Positions 7,377 through 16,078 of a stretch of DNA of 64,000 nt are shown here, one piece after another. Positions within the stretch are counted from its first letter, which is position 1. Every line of letters starts with the position of its first letter. Both the position numbers and the translations under genes were made by a program. The notes below the pieces were generated by a model. That model was not told where the DNA came from. It did not search any database and saw nothing but the letters and a program-made list of their open reading frames with translations. The DNA comes from Bacteroidaceae bacterium (lineage in GTDB: Bacteria; Bacteroidota; Bacteroidia; Bacteroidales; Bacteroidaceae). The stretch is from contig CABIVS010000013.1 in NCBI GenBank assembly GCA_902362375.1, forward strand, positions 34,302 to 98,301, in the 5' to 3' direction.

Positions 7377-8321
7377 TTATTTACCCAAGAAAGGAAACAT
7401 TCTATATAATCTACCCTCAACCCGTCTGAATAATTTTACTATTGGACTTGGAGCAACGATAGCATATATCAACTTCTGATATCCTATATCCTCTGTAACA
7501 GTTTTAGGATGTTTGAGAGGAAATTCAAGCTCATAAGTTGGGGCAAAGAAAATACATCTATGAGCACGGGGCATTGTGTTAAGTGTTCCTGTAGAGTGAG
7601 TTGCATCAGTAGTTAATCCAATATTCTTAACAAGGTTACAAGTTGGAACAATATTAAGACGATTATTTAAATACATACTTGAACCGAGAATACCTTCGTA
7701 ATGCGCTTTCCCAGACTCCTTCTGTTTCTTCCAAGTATTAAATACTCGGTCGTAATACTTGCCCAAAAGATTCTTAAGACAATACTTCTGATACTCATCG
7801 TCTACAAATGAGTAATTAGGATCCCAAGTATCAATCACACGTTTCCATGAAGCCCAACCTGTTATAGCTCCAGTCTTGGTAAAAATGTAACTCGTTCCTG
7901 ACTTGTCATAATGACCAAGATGGTTCATGCCACATATCATATTGATGCGCTCATCATCCTTGTATTTTTCAAGAAGTTCTTCACAGAAATAGAAGAAACT
8001 ATCTGACACAACATCATCATCCTCAAGAACGATTCCACGATCTTCTGTTTCAAACATCCATTTTTGGGCAATGTACTCAGATGGATCGCAACCGACATTC
8101 TTGTCCTGATAGTATGTGTGTACCTCACACTCCCAATCTACCTGAGAAACAATATCGCGACATGCCTGAATTCCTAGCATATCAGATTCACGACGTGCCC
8201 CATCTTGATAGAGATAGAGCTTTGTTGGCTTGACTTTTCTCACGCACTCGAATACTTCTTTCAGTACTTCGTCACGGCAGAAGAAAATCAGCAAAACCGG
8301 AACTTCAAATTTTCTTTCCAT
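7377..8321 (-). CDS. GT-A-type glycosyltransferase (HlpA-like family)
   Basis: About 314 residues from the ATG at 8321 (a longer frame to 8381 begins with TTG and overlaps the polymerase gene, so it is rejected). Starts VPVLLIFFCRDEVLKEVFEC like GT-A nucleotide-sugar enzymes, has the acidic metal-binding run LEDDDVVSDSFF (the DxD equivalent, about residue 105) and TKTGAITGWASWKRVID. This resembles the group annotated in Bacteroides as hemolytic protein HlpA-like, which is a glycosyltransferase family despite the name. It should add one sugar of the repeat unit on the cytosolic side. Confidence 0.78.
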   Translation of the reverse strand: MERKFEVPVLLIFFCRDEVLKEVFECVRKVKPTKLYLYQDGARRESDMLGIQACRDIVSQVDWECEVHTYYQDKNVGCDPSEYIAQKWMFETEDRGIVLEDDDVVSDSFFYFCEELLEKYKDDERINMICGMNHLGHYDKSGTSYIFTKTGAITGWASWKRVIDTWDPNYSFVDDEYQKYCLKNLLGKYYDRVFNTWKKQKESGKAHYEGILGSSMYLNNRLNIVPTCNLVKNIGLTTDATHSTGTLNTMPRAHRCIFFAPTYELEFPLKHPKTVTEDIGYQKLIYAIVAPSPIVKLFRRVEGRLYRMFPFLGK

Positions 8322-8344
8322 TAAACAAACGAATAATATTAATA

Positions 8345-9412
8345 TTATAAATAATGATCTAGCAACTGCATATCTTCCCAAAAGAATTTATACTCACTAT
8401 GGGAATCGACAGCGTAATAAATAAAGAAGAGGTTTATACAGAAAAACAATTCATTTCTATAAAATGAAGTACGAGATATTGCTCTCGGGAGCAAAACCAA
8501 TACATAGATATTAAAATAAAGAATGACACGCATAAGGGGACTATCATTTCCAAGTAATGGAATCCAAGCGAAAGTCAGACAGAAGACATTAAATAAACTC
8601 AAGATCTCTCTATTGTCTTCATATTTTAATCTTTTCCATATAAACAATGAAATCACAAAGTAAAAAATATCCAACAATATCGGTAGCGGAATCTCAACAG
8701 CCTCATAATCTGATGCAACAAGAGCCAAATTGACGAAATAATTTCGCCCTACCAAGAAAACAATAAATGTTAAACCATACAAATATAGCAGTAGTTTGTT
8801 TTTTTTAATAGAATACAACACAGGAACTAACAATAGAAATACTGATGACTTGTGAATGATGAATGCCACTATAAAAAGCAATATGCACTTTAGGTATTTC
8901 TTGTCAATAAACGAGAACAGAAAGAGGATACTCAAGGCTACGGATAATGTTTGCCTTATACCCGTAATAGAATAGAATCCATAAAACAAGGCAGAATACC
9001 CCAAGTTAACAGTCAAAACCTCCAATGTATTGTTGGTATATCTTGACAGCAATTTGGCATAAGCGTAAAAGAATACAATAGCTATTAAGAACAGAAATAC
9101 TCTAAAATCACCCGAAAAAACTTGAAATATTTTTTCGAGTAGCAAATATCCCGGATCCTTTCCATCACCATATAGATAGGTATCAGGGAAACTCCTAAAG
9201 ACCTCTTGCCATGTTGTATATTTGACAGCCTCGAATTTCAGATAATAATTGTATGTGTCTGCACCTACGGCAACATTTCTAAGTGCAGACTGAAGTCCTA
9301 ACACTATTGCAGAGAATGTGATATACTTCCTACGACTACTATCACTATTGTATTGATTATAAACCAAATAACCAATAACCAATATGACAACGAATAATAA
9401 CTTATAAGCCAT
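8345..9412 (-). CDS. wzy: EpsG-family O-antigen/capsule polymerase (Wzy-like)
   Basis: About 355 residues, strongly hydrophobic, with some 9-11 predicted membrane helices. It has the EpsG-type pattern: an N-terminal helix, a loop SALRNVAVGADTYNYY with the conserved Arg and the GxDTxxY motif, and YSITGIRQTLSVALSILFLF with the conserved G-I-R-Q. Such proteins join repeat units at the periplasmic face of the inner membrane in Wzy-dependent assembly. The ATG at 9412 starts 3 nt after the TGA of the preceding glycosyltransferase; a TTG at 9418 would overlap it. It is the only polymerase candidate in the locus. Confidence 0.82.
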   Translation of the reverse strand: MAYKLLFVVILVIGYLVYNQYNSDSSRRKYITFSAIVLGLQSALRNVAVGADTYNYYLKFEAVKYTTWQEVFRSFPDTYLYGDGKDPGYLLLEKIFQVFSGDFRVFLFLIAIVFFYAYAKLLSRYTNNTLEVLTVNLGYSALFYGFYSITGIRQTLSVALSILFLFSFIDKKYLKCILLFIVAFIIHKSSVFLLLVPVLYSIKKNKLLLYLYGLTFIVFLVGRNYFVNLALVASDYEAVEIPLPILLDIFYFVISLFIWKRLKYEDNREILSLFNVFCLTFAWIPLLGNDSPLMRVILYFNIYVLVLLPRAISRTSFYRNELFFCINLFFIYYAVDSHSEYKFFWEDMQLLDHYL

Positions 9413-9414
9413 AA

Positions 9415-10617
9415 TCAATTCGAAATGAGATTTTTATACAACTCTATGTATTTTATATAATTTTGATTCCTATCGAAAGTCTGTTTTGTCCATGAGATGC
9501 AATCTCCTTCGAAGCATTCCTTCCCTTTTAATAATACATCAGCTGCCATACTCCACATAGCCTCCGAATTACCATTCTCCACAGCAAAGCCACACTTTCC
9601 ATCCACTGTCTCCTTAACGCCAGTATTTGAGTAAGTAATGATAGGAGTGCCGCAGGCTTGAACCTCTACGTTAAGAAGCGACAAGGATTCTTCGCGTGTG
9701 CAGTTGACCATCACATCTGCAACAGAATAAATCTCACGGATAGCCTCACGCGAAGATACGAAACCGATATTAATCATTTTATCTGTCAATCGACTCTCGT
9801 CACAACCTGTTCCGATGAATACCATACGCATATCATCGGTGAGACGAGATGCAAAAAAGTCAAAAGTTTCTCGGTTAATTGCCATAAACCACTTATTGGC
9901 AGGAGCAAGGATTATCTTCTTGCCCTCAAGGTTGTGCTTCTTTCGGAAATCGGACTCAACAGGATGGAAGTATTCTGTATCTATACCATTGTAAATGGTC
10001 AGACACTTAGCACTCTTGAACACCGTCTTATGAGCCTCTTCAGCTATCCAGTTAGACACACCTACACCTACAAGGTTCGCGATACTGCCAAATAGTTTCT
10101 TGCGGTCTGCAAGAATTTGGGAAGAATCATCCCACAAATATGCTGCTGTCTCTTGATAGCGACGCGGGCACTTACCACACTCTTTAAGCCATTTGTCACA
10201 TTCCACACTTGTATAATGTGAACATCCGCCAGTATAGAACCAGCAATCATGTAGAGTGGCAACAACAGTTATCTTCCGCTTTGCTGCATATTTCAGTAGC
10301 ATTGGAAGGTTGATGTAACAACCATGAAGATTGTGAATATGGATAATATCCGGTTTGTATTGATCAAGAAAAGATAGGAATCTACAAGTGGAAAGGGTGG
10401 AAAAATAGCCTTGCTTTCCACTGATACGAGCCAAAACGGCATGTAGTTTGTTGGAAATAAGGTTACCCATCTTGTAGCCTCCACTAACTTCTCCTTTGCT
10501 ATACGGAAAAGCGACAACACACTCTATCCCGTTACAAATACATATATTTTGCAAGTCACGAACGATAATACCGGTGCTTCCATAGCCATAACAAGCATTG
10601 ATCTGAATGATTTTCAT
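9415..10617 (-). CDS. Family 4 glycosyltransferase
   Basis: A 400-residue GT-B enzyme. The N-terminus MKIIQINACYGYGSTGIIVRD carries the glycine-rich acceptor loop; PDIIHIHNLHGCYINL and LHDCWFYTGGCSHY are typical of GT4 enzymes in Bacteroides capsule loci, and a cysteine cluster (CSHY, CDKW, CGKC around residues 130-150) may bind a metal. The donor domain has E-x7-E in ESLSLLNVE (about residue 318). It ends 3 nt before the Wzy start, consistent with translational coupling. Confidence 0.85.
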   Translation of the reverse strand: MKIIQINACYGYGSTGIIVRDLQNICICNGIECVVAFPYSKGEVSGGYKMGNLISNKLHAVLARISGKQGYFSTLSTCRFLSFLDQYKPDIIHIHNLHGCYINLPMLLKYAAKRKITVVATLHDCWFYTGGCSHYTSVECDKWLKECGKCPRRYQETAAYLWDDSSQILADRKKLFGSIANLVGVGVSNWIAEEAHKTVFKSAKCLTIYNGIDTEYFHPVESDFRKKHNLEGKKIILAPANKWFMAINRETFDFFASRLTDDMRMVFIGTGCDESRLTDKMINIGFVSSREAIREIYSVADVMVNCTREESLSLLNVEVQACGTPIITYSNTGVKETVDGKCGFAVENGNSEAMWSMAADVLLKGKECFEGDCISWTKQTFDRNQNYIKYIELYKNLISN

Positions 10618-10651
10618 TATTTTCTAAATACGATTTCGATAACGGAGAAAA

Positions 10652-12160
10652 CTACAACTTCTTGAAAAGCTTCTTAATAGGTGAAAGAACGAGTTCTTTT
10701 TCGTTTTCGTTCATTGCAAATAAGTACATCACTGTGGCGTATGACCCAACGAAACAAATTCCTTTAATCACAAATCCTAACCATGAATCAATACTTATCA
10801 CAGCGTTTATTGTAAAACCTAAAACAAGACATAAAACCAATGGTATCAAAAGTTTAACAAACGTATCCTTAAAAAATGACATTACGTTTATGTTCAGATC
10901 CTTGTAAAAAATAACATCCATACCAATAGTTCTGACCATATAAGCCACAAATATTGACATGCAAATACCTAAGGCACCAAATTGGGGGGCTAAAAAAACA
11001 GCCAGAACGATATTGACGAGAGCCATCAACACATATACTATCGCTAATTTCTTTACTTTATTCTTTGCAAATATTGTTTGATTACCAATTTCTTGTGGCA
11101 ACTGGAGTAAACATGGTACAATTACAAAAAGGGCGCATAAATAACTATCTTTGAATTCTGTCCCAACCCAAAGTTGAATAAAATGATCACCAAAGCAAAT
11201 CACACCAAATACAATAAGTGCTGTTATATATATTTGAATACGTCCAATTTTCACCATTAAAGGTAGTACATCGCCATTATCATTCGAAACGATTCTCGAG
11301 ACTTTTGGCAAAAACATTCCATTGATAGCATTTGCAAATGTGTATGTATAACCCTCCAAAGTCGTTGCTATACCCAATATGGCAATAGATGTAGAACCGG
11401 ACAACGCACCCAAAATACTTGGTGCAATATTAAATATAAAACGCTGAGCAATAGACATTACAGTTACCCAACCTGAGAATCCTACAATTTCCTTGAACTC
11501 TCCTTTTTCGAAATATCGCCAACTAATGCCTTGATGTGTGAATTTCTTTATGCAAGAAACCTTTAGTAGTATCATTATCAGACCTGCAATGGCATTTACA
11601 GATACAAGGGAATATAAGCCGCCGCCTGAAAGCAGGCAAACAGACATAGCCAGAACTATTATTAGTTTGTGAGCAACATCACATAACTTGAGCTGTATAA
11701 ACTTTTCGTGGGCCGTAAGCACTCCATTGATGGGGATAAACGGAAATGAAATAACAGAGTAGATGGCAGCAATTACATATACAATCTTAAAACTTTCAAT
11801 TTCGTCTAAGGTTAGTTCCTTATATAATTGTGGTATAAAGAAATACACACCGAATAAAACTAACATCATTACGATATCTATAATGATGTATAGCCTATAG
11901 ACAAGCCCCATACAATTATCAGCCCTATCTTGACGCCCTTCGGCTAAGTATTTAGCAATAAAACGCGTTACTGCAGAACTAAGTCCAAAATCAAATACGA
12001 ATAATGATATGACGGACATAGCAAGTGTATAAAGACCAAAGTTCTCACGTCCTATGGAATGTATCATCCATGGAGTGTATAACAATCCTGCCAGAATATT
12101 GACACCTATTGCCAAATAGGACATCAATGCTCCCAATTTCAACTGTCGAGATGAAGTCAT
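10652..12160 (-). CDS. wzx: Wzx-type lipid-linked oligosaccharide flippase (MOP superfamily)
   Basis: A 502-residue membrane protein with about 12-14 helices and the polysaccharide-transporter pattern: an N-terminal GALMSYLAIGVNILAGLLY helix, SVISLFVFDFGLSSAVTRFIAKY, repeated long hydrophobic segments, and a short charged tail. Wzx proteins flip undecaprenyl-linked repeat units across the inner membrane, where the Wzy protein polymerises them. Length fits the family (about 480-510). It is the only flippase in the locus. Confidence 0.87.
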   Translation of the reverse strand: MTSSRQLKLGALMSYLAIGVNILAGLLYTPWMIHSIGRENFGLYTLAMSVISLFVFDFGLSSAVTRFIAKYLAEGRQDRADNCMGLVYRLYIIIDIVMMLVLFGVYFFIPQLYKELTLDEIESFKIVYVIAAIYSVISFPFIPINGVLTAHEKFIQLKLCDVAHKLIIVLAMSVCLLSGGGLYSLVSVNAIAGLIMILLKVSCIKKFTHQGISWRYFEKGEFKEIVGFSGWVTVMSIAQRFIFNIAPSILGALSGSTSIAILGIATTLEGYTYTFANAINGMFLPKVSRIVSNDNGDVLPLMVKIGRIQIYITALIVFGVICFGDHFIQLWVGTEFKDSYLCALFVIVPCLLQLPQEIGNQTIFAKNKVKKLAIVYVLMALVNIVLAVFLAPQFGALGICMSIFVAYMVRTIGMDVIFYKDLNINVMSFFKDTFVKLLIPLVLCLVLGFTINAVISIDSWLGFVIKGICFVGSYATVMYLFAMNENEKELVLSPIKKLFKKL

Positions 12161-12166
12161 AATATG

Positions 12167-12948
12167 TTAATTTCGTCCAAGAACTTGAGGATATTTACGA
12201 TTTACAAATTCTATAATCAAAACAAGGAGAATCCACATCGAAATTCGCATAAGTGAACCATTTGGCATCACGCCACTACAGTGTACTAATTACAATATTA
12301 TCTGATGAAATGCAACGATGAAAAATGTGTTTTTGCCCACATATTTCAGAATCATTTTTATAACTGAAGGACAGTATTTTTCGGTACACATGAAAAAGGT
12401 ACATATCCATATAGTGTCTAAATATATTGCCTAAGGCGTAGAATGCCATTGCAGTAGGCACTAATGCCCAATTATAAGGATTGGGATAATCTAACTTATA
12501 GAGAACATAACCCAAGAACATACATACAACAGCTATTACTCCATGAATAACTTGATTACTTGTCAATTTTGATATTGCAAAAAACAGAAGTTCAGCTATT
12601 GCTGACACAGGGATAAACCAAAGCGCATACCCTCCCCATCCGTTGATTATTAAATTGTTATAAAACCAAGAAAAGTCACTTGTATGTAATGGAAAACATA
12701 AGATTGCCAGTGTTACAGAAAAAATCAGATAGGGTCTATATAAAGTTTTCCACCTTCTTCTTAAAAACACATCCCATGTGTACTTTTCTGATTTTAACAA
12801 AATACCAGATAAGGAAAAGAATAATGGCATATAAAAACCATATACCCATGTTCCTAATACAGGTACTGAGCTCAGACCGCAATGAGAGTACACCGTTAAA
12901 ATCATGACGGTGTACTTTTGTCATGTCAATCCATTCTATTCTCCCTAT
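12167..12948 (-). pseudogene. Acyltransferase_3-family (OafA/NeuO-like membrane acyltransferase) gene with several frameshifts
   Basis: Pieces of one integral-membrane acyltransferase lie in different frames. GRIEWIDMTK (about 12918-12948), the family N-terminus, lacks a start codon and runs out of frame. The main part (MILTVYSHCGLSSVP onward, 12276-12905) holds the catalytic-region His of YSHCG, YGFYMPLFFSLSG and the RPYLIF loop. ILKYVGKNTFFIVAFHQIIL follows in another frame (about 12292-12350). Finally GVMPNGSLMRIS and the last helix to NRKYPQVLGRN are in a third frame, ending at 12167-12169. The sum is about 250 residues against the usual 330-350, so there are deletions too. At least three disruptions make sequencing error unlikely; no product is expected. 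Confidence 0.85.
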
Positions 12949-13026
12949 ATTACTATTTCCTTAATTATCCATGCTTTATTCTTTTCAGATCTACACTCTT
13001 TTGCTTTGTAAGTGTAATAACTTTCT

Positions 13027-14157
13027 TCATTCTGCTATCAATTTATCTAATTCATCACAAAACTTCATATCCAATCTATACAAAATCTCATTCCCGCTCT
13101 GTTCTTCCTTACTTGCACAAATGATTGCTTCAGCAATCTTTTCGGGCGTCTGCTCGTCATAGAAGTACAGATTATCTGCAATTGCAGACTGAGCAATGGC
13201 AGGAATACAGATAGATACCACTTTGAGCCCATTGGATAGATAGACAAGCACTTTAGAAGGAAAAGAGGTAGCATTGAATGCAGCAGCTGGGTTCTGTGTA
13301 CTCAACCCAATATGACATTTCTGAATAAAGTATTTATATGCATCTCCCTTTAGTTCGCCCTCAAAAGTAACGGTAGCTTCTGACTTTGCCTGTACATCTG
13401 CCACAACAGTTTTGATTTCCGTTGGATCACCGAAACCGCAAATATGTATATGATAGTTTTTAGGGAGAAATGCAGCAGAAACTGCAGCAGCTTTCGCTCC
13501 ACCCTTGTTCGGGTCGAGTGTTCCACCATACACCACATGAATCTTTCCGTCCGAGAATTTCTTCTCTGTGACATTTTCAGTGGCATATACGCCATGAATC
13601 ACAAGCGATGGTTTCTGTTCTATATTTACCTTCTGATCCAAAAGTTGTGTCGGGAAGATATACTTCTCGCAAGCCTCAATAAACCGATATTCATTGCGAC
13701 TTTTGCTGGCTGTCTGTTTGCACACGTCTTGATAGATTTCTTCAATATCTCCAATAATACGGATTGACTTCATTTTCCAAAGTTTGAGGAAAGCTGCATC
13801 ATATCCCAAACTATGATATACAATGACTTGTTCTTGCTTTTTCAGGTTCAGTAGACACCAAAAGAAAAACTGCAGTTCCATGAACCATCGATATACAATT
13901 CTGATGGGAGATTTTGTTCTTCCAAAACTTGCAAAATACAGATAGGTATTCTCTCCTTTAGTCTCAATTGATGCTGGAAGGAAGTGAGATTCAGCACTTG
14001 ACGCTCTAGATATGATATCCACACCATATCCGAGCCTGTTCAGCACATTGATAATATAGTCTATCTTCGTATCGGCTGCTGGACTATTATCTCGTCGCTT
14101 CCCCTGTTCCATGCAACCATGGTAAGTAAAAAACTTAATTCTCTTGTTTATGATCAT
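13027..14157 (-). CDS. Glycosyltransferase, GT-B fold
   Basis: A 376-residue protein with an N-terminal domain starting KRIKFFTYHGCMEQGKRRD and a C-terminal donor domain from about residue 208 (KIHVVYGGTLDPNKGGAKAA, a typical GT4 beta-alpha start with Gly-Gly). FIQKCHIGLSTQNPAAAFNATSFPSKV occupies the donor-sugar site, with the second half SFPSKVLVYLSNG in place of a textbook E-x7-E. Probably one of the repeat-unit sugar transferases. It is followed by the acyltransferase pseudogene and preceded by another broken acyltransferase. Confidence 0.75.
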   Translation of the reverse strand: MIINKRIKFFTYHGCMEQGKRRDNSPAADTKIDYIINVLNRLGYGVDIISRASSAESHFLPASIETKGENTYLYFASFGRTKSPIRIVYRWFMELQFFFWCLLNLKKQEQVIVYHSLGYDAAFLKLWKMKSIRIIGDIEEIYQDVCKQTASKSRNEYRFIEACEKYIFPTQLLDQKVNIEQKPSLVIHGVYATENVTEKKFSDGKIHVVYGGTLDPNKGGAKAAAVSAAFLPKNYHIHICGFGDPTEIKTVVADVQAKSEATVTFEGELKGDAYKYFIQKCHIGLSTQNPAAAFNATSFPSKVLVYLSNGLKVVSICIPAIAQSAIADNLYFYDEQTPEKIAEAIICASKEEQSGNEILYRLDMKFCDELDKLIAE

Positions 14158-14187
14158 TAATTGATTAATTTATTGAGATAGTAATAC

Positions 14188-14810
14188 TTAGACCCTTGTT
14201 CTACTCCAAGTAATACCTGTCTTCACCACTTTTGCATGTAATCCTGCTACAATGGAGCTGGAAGGTACAGACTTAGTGACCACAGAATGCCCGGCAACAA
14301 CAGAGTTTTCTTCAATGATTACACCTTTGTTAATATTAACGTTATAGCCTAACCAGACGTGATTTTGTATCTCAATATCCTTTGCTGTATTGATACGTTG
14401 ACCAGATTCAACAGACATGATTGAGCGTGAATCAGTAGTCGTGACCCGTACTCCCTTTGAAAACATACAATCTTTGCCTATTATAATCTTGATGCCATTC
14501 TCTGCAACTGATAGTTCTCCTCCTCAATGGTAGTGCCAGCACCAATACGAATTTCACAATCGTGGTTTTCGAACCATACTTTCCCTTGTTTAAAAGTAAC
14601 TCCTTCTTCGATGACAAGTCGGTGATTGTTGCCATAGATGAAAATGCGAACATCTTTTGGCGGACGGCTTCTCACATCTATTGTGTTATTAATACCGACA
14701 ATCTCAAAACTATAAAATCTTCGTAACAGACTAATCCCTCGAACATTATCCCCCCATTTATTATATAATCGCTTAATACGGACAGAGATGATGTTAATTA
14801 TTCTATTCAT
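14188..14810 (-). pseudogene. Hexapeptide-repeat acetyltransferase split by a frameshift
   Basis: The first frame (ATG at 14810) encodes NTIDVRSRPPKDVRIFIYG, then IRIGAGTTIEEENYQ and stops at 14481. The second frame takes over within the GAGGAGGAG run near 14519 as ELSVAENGIKIIIGKDCMFS, then DSRSIM, a hexapeptide ladder (DIEIQNHVWLGYNVNINKG) and the tail GLHAKVVKTG to 14188. Together they give a normal-looking acetyltransferase of about 207 residues. A one-base deletion explains the break. The second half has its own in-frame ATG at 14466 but would lack the N-terminal rungs and is unlikely to be active alone. Confidence 0.8.
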
Positions 14811-14886
14811 AGTTTATGTATTAGTTTTGAAATGTACAGATGATTCGAATCTCAACTTACTTCCGCTAGTGCACACGCTTATTATT

Positions 14887-16077
14887 TCAGCACTTACGCC
14901 ACACCATTTTATTGACGATACCGACATAGCTCTGCACAATCTTCACAACTTTGGTTGAGACATTCTCGTCTACATAGTCAGGCACAGGAATACCATGCTG
15001 ACCATCACGGCAAAGTTCAACGGCAGTATCTACGGCTTGAAGTAATGATTTATCGTCAATACCGGCAATGATAAAGTCACCCTTGTCAATAGCCTCTGGA
15101 CGCTCAGTAGAGGTTCGAATGCAAATAGCAGGAAAGGGATGTCCCACACTGGTGAAAAAACTTGATTCTTCAGGTAATGTACCACTATCACTAACAACAG
15201 CAAAAGCATTCATTTGAAGACAATTGTAATCATGGAAGCCAAGAGGCTCATGTTGGATAACCCGTTCATCAAGTTTGAAACTACTCTCTGCAAGACGGTT
15301 ACGACTACGTGGATGACAACTATAAAGAATCGGCATGTCATACTTCTCTGCCATACGGTTGATAGCATTGAAGAGCGACATGAAGTTCTTCTCGGTGTCG
15401 ATATTTTCCTCACGATGAGCAGAGAGCAAAATATATTTTCCTTTCTCCAGACCCAGACGCCGATGTACATCGCTGGCTTCAATTTCGGCAAGATTATTGT
15501 GAAGTACTTCCGCCATAGGTGATCCCGTGACATAGGTACGTTCCTTAGGTAGACCACAATCGGCAAGATATCTTCGTGCATGTTCCGAGTATGCCATATT
15601 CACATCACTGATGATGTCAACAATACGACGGTTGGTCTCTTCCGGAAGGCACTCGTCTTTGCAACGGTTACCTGCTTCCATATGGAAAATTGGAATATGC
15701 AGCCGCTTCGCACCAATTACACTCAAACATGAGTTGGTATCACCAAGTACAAGAACTCCGTCCGGCTTTGTCTGTGCAAAGAGTTTATATGAGCAGTTGA
15801 TGATATTACCACAAGTAGCTCCCAAATCATCACCTACAGCATCCATATAAACTTCCGGCTCTGCCAACTTCAAATCCTTAAAGAATATGCCATTGAGGTT
15901 GTAGTCATAATTCTGACCGGTATGAGCAAGAATCACATCGAAATACTGACGACATTTGGTGATGACAGCCGCCAAGCGGATAATCTCGGGACGAGTGCCA
16001 ACAACGATTATCAGCTTCAATTTACCATTATCCTTGAATTTTATATCTGAATAATCGAATTTAGGTTGTTTTTCCAT
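14887..16077 (-). CDS. capG: UDP-2-acetamido-2,6-dideoxy-beta-L-talose 2-epimerase (CapG/FnlC type)
   Basis: A 396-residue member of the WecB/UDP-GlcNAc 2-epimerase family with motifs VVGTRPEIIRLAAVI (residues about 25-40), LAHTGQNYDYNL, VLGDTNSCLS, HMEAGNRC and LPEETNRRIVD, plus the late SDSGTLPEESSFF. With capF and capE directly upstream it forms the three-step route from UDP-GlcNAc to UDP-N-acetyl-L-fucosamine; CapG performs the last step, the C-2 epimerisation of UDP-N-acetyl-L-pneumosamine (6-deoxy-talosamine). The neighbourhood, more than the sequence alone, decides between CapG and plain WecB. It lies 1 nt after the stop of capF. Confidence 0.87.
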   Translation of the reverse strand: MEKQPKFDYSDIKFKDNGKLKLIIVVGTRPEIIRLAAVITKCRQYFDVILAHTGQNYDYNLNGIFFKDLKLAEPEVYMDAVGDDLGATCGNIINCSYKLFAQTKPDGVLVLGDTNSCLSVIGAKRLHIPIFHMEAGNRCKDECLPEETNRRIVDIISDVNMAYSEHARRYLADCGLPKERTYVTGSPMAEVLHNNLAEIEASDVHRRLGLEKGKYILLSAHREENIDTEKNFMSLFNAINRMAEKYDMPILYSCHPRSRNRLAESSFKLDERVIQHEPLGFHDYNCLQMNAFAVVSDSGTLPEESSFFTSVGHPFPAICIRTSTERPEAIDKGDFIIAGIDDKSLLQAVDTAVELCRDGQHGIPVPDYVDENVSTKVVKIVQSYVGIVNKMVWRKC

Positions 16078-16078
16078 A

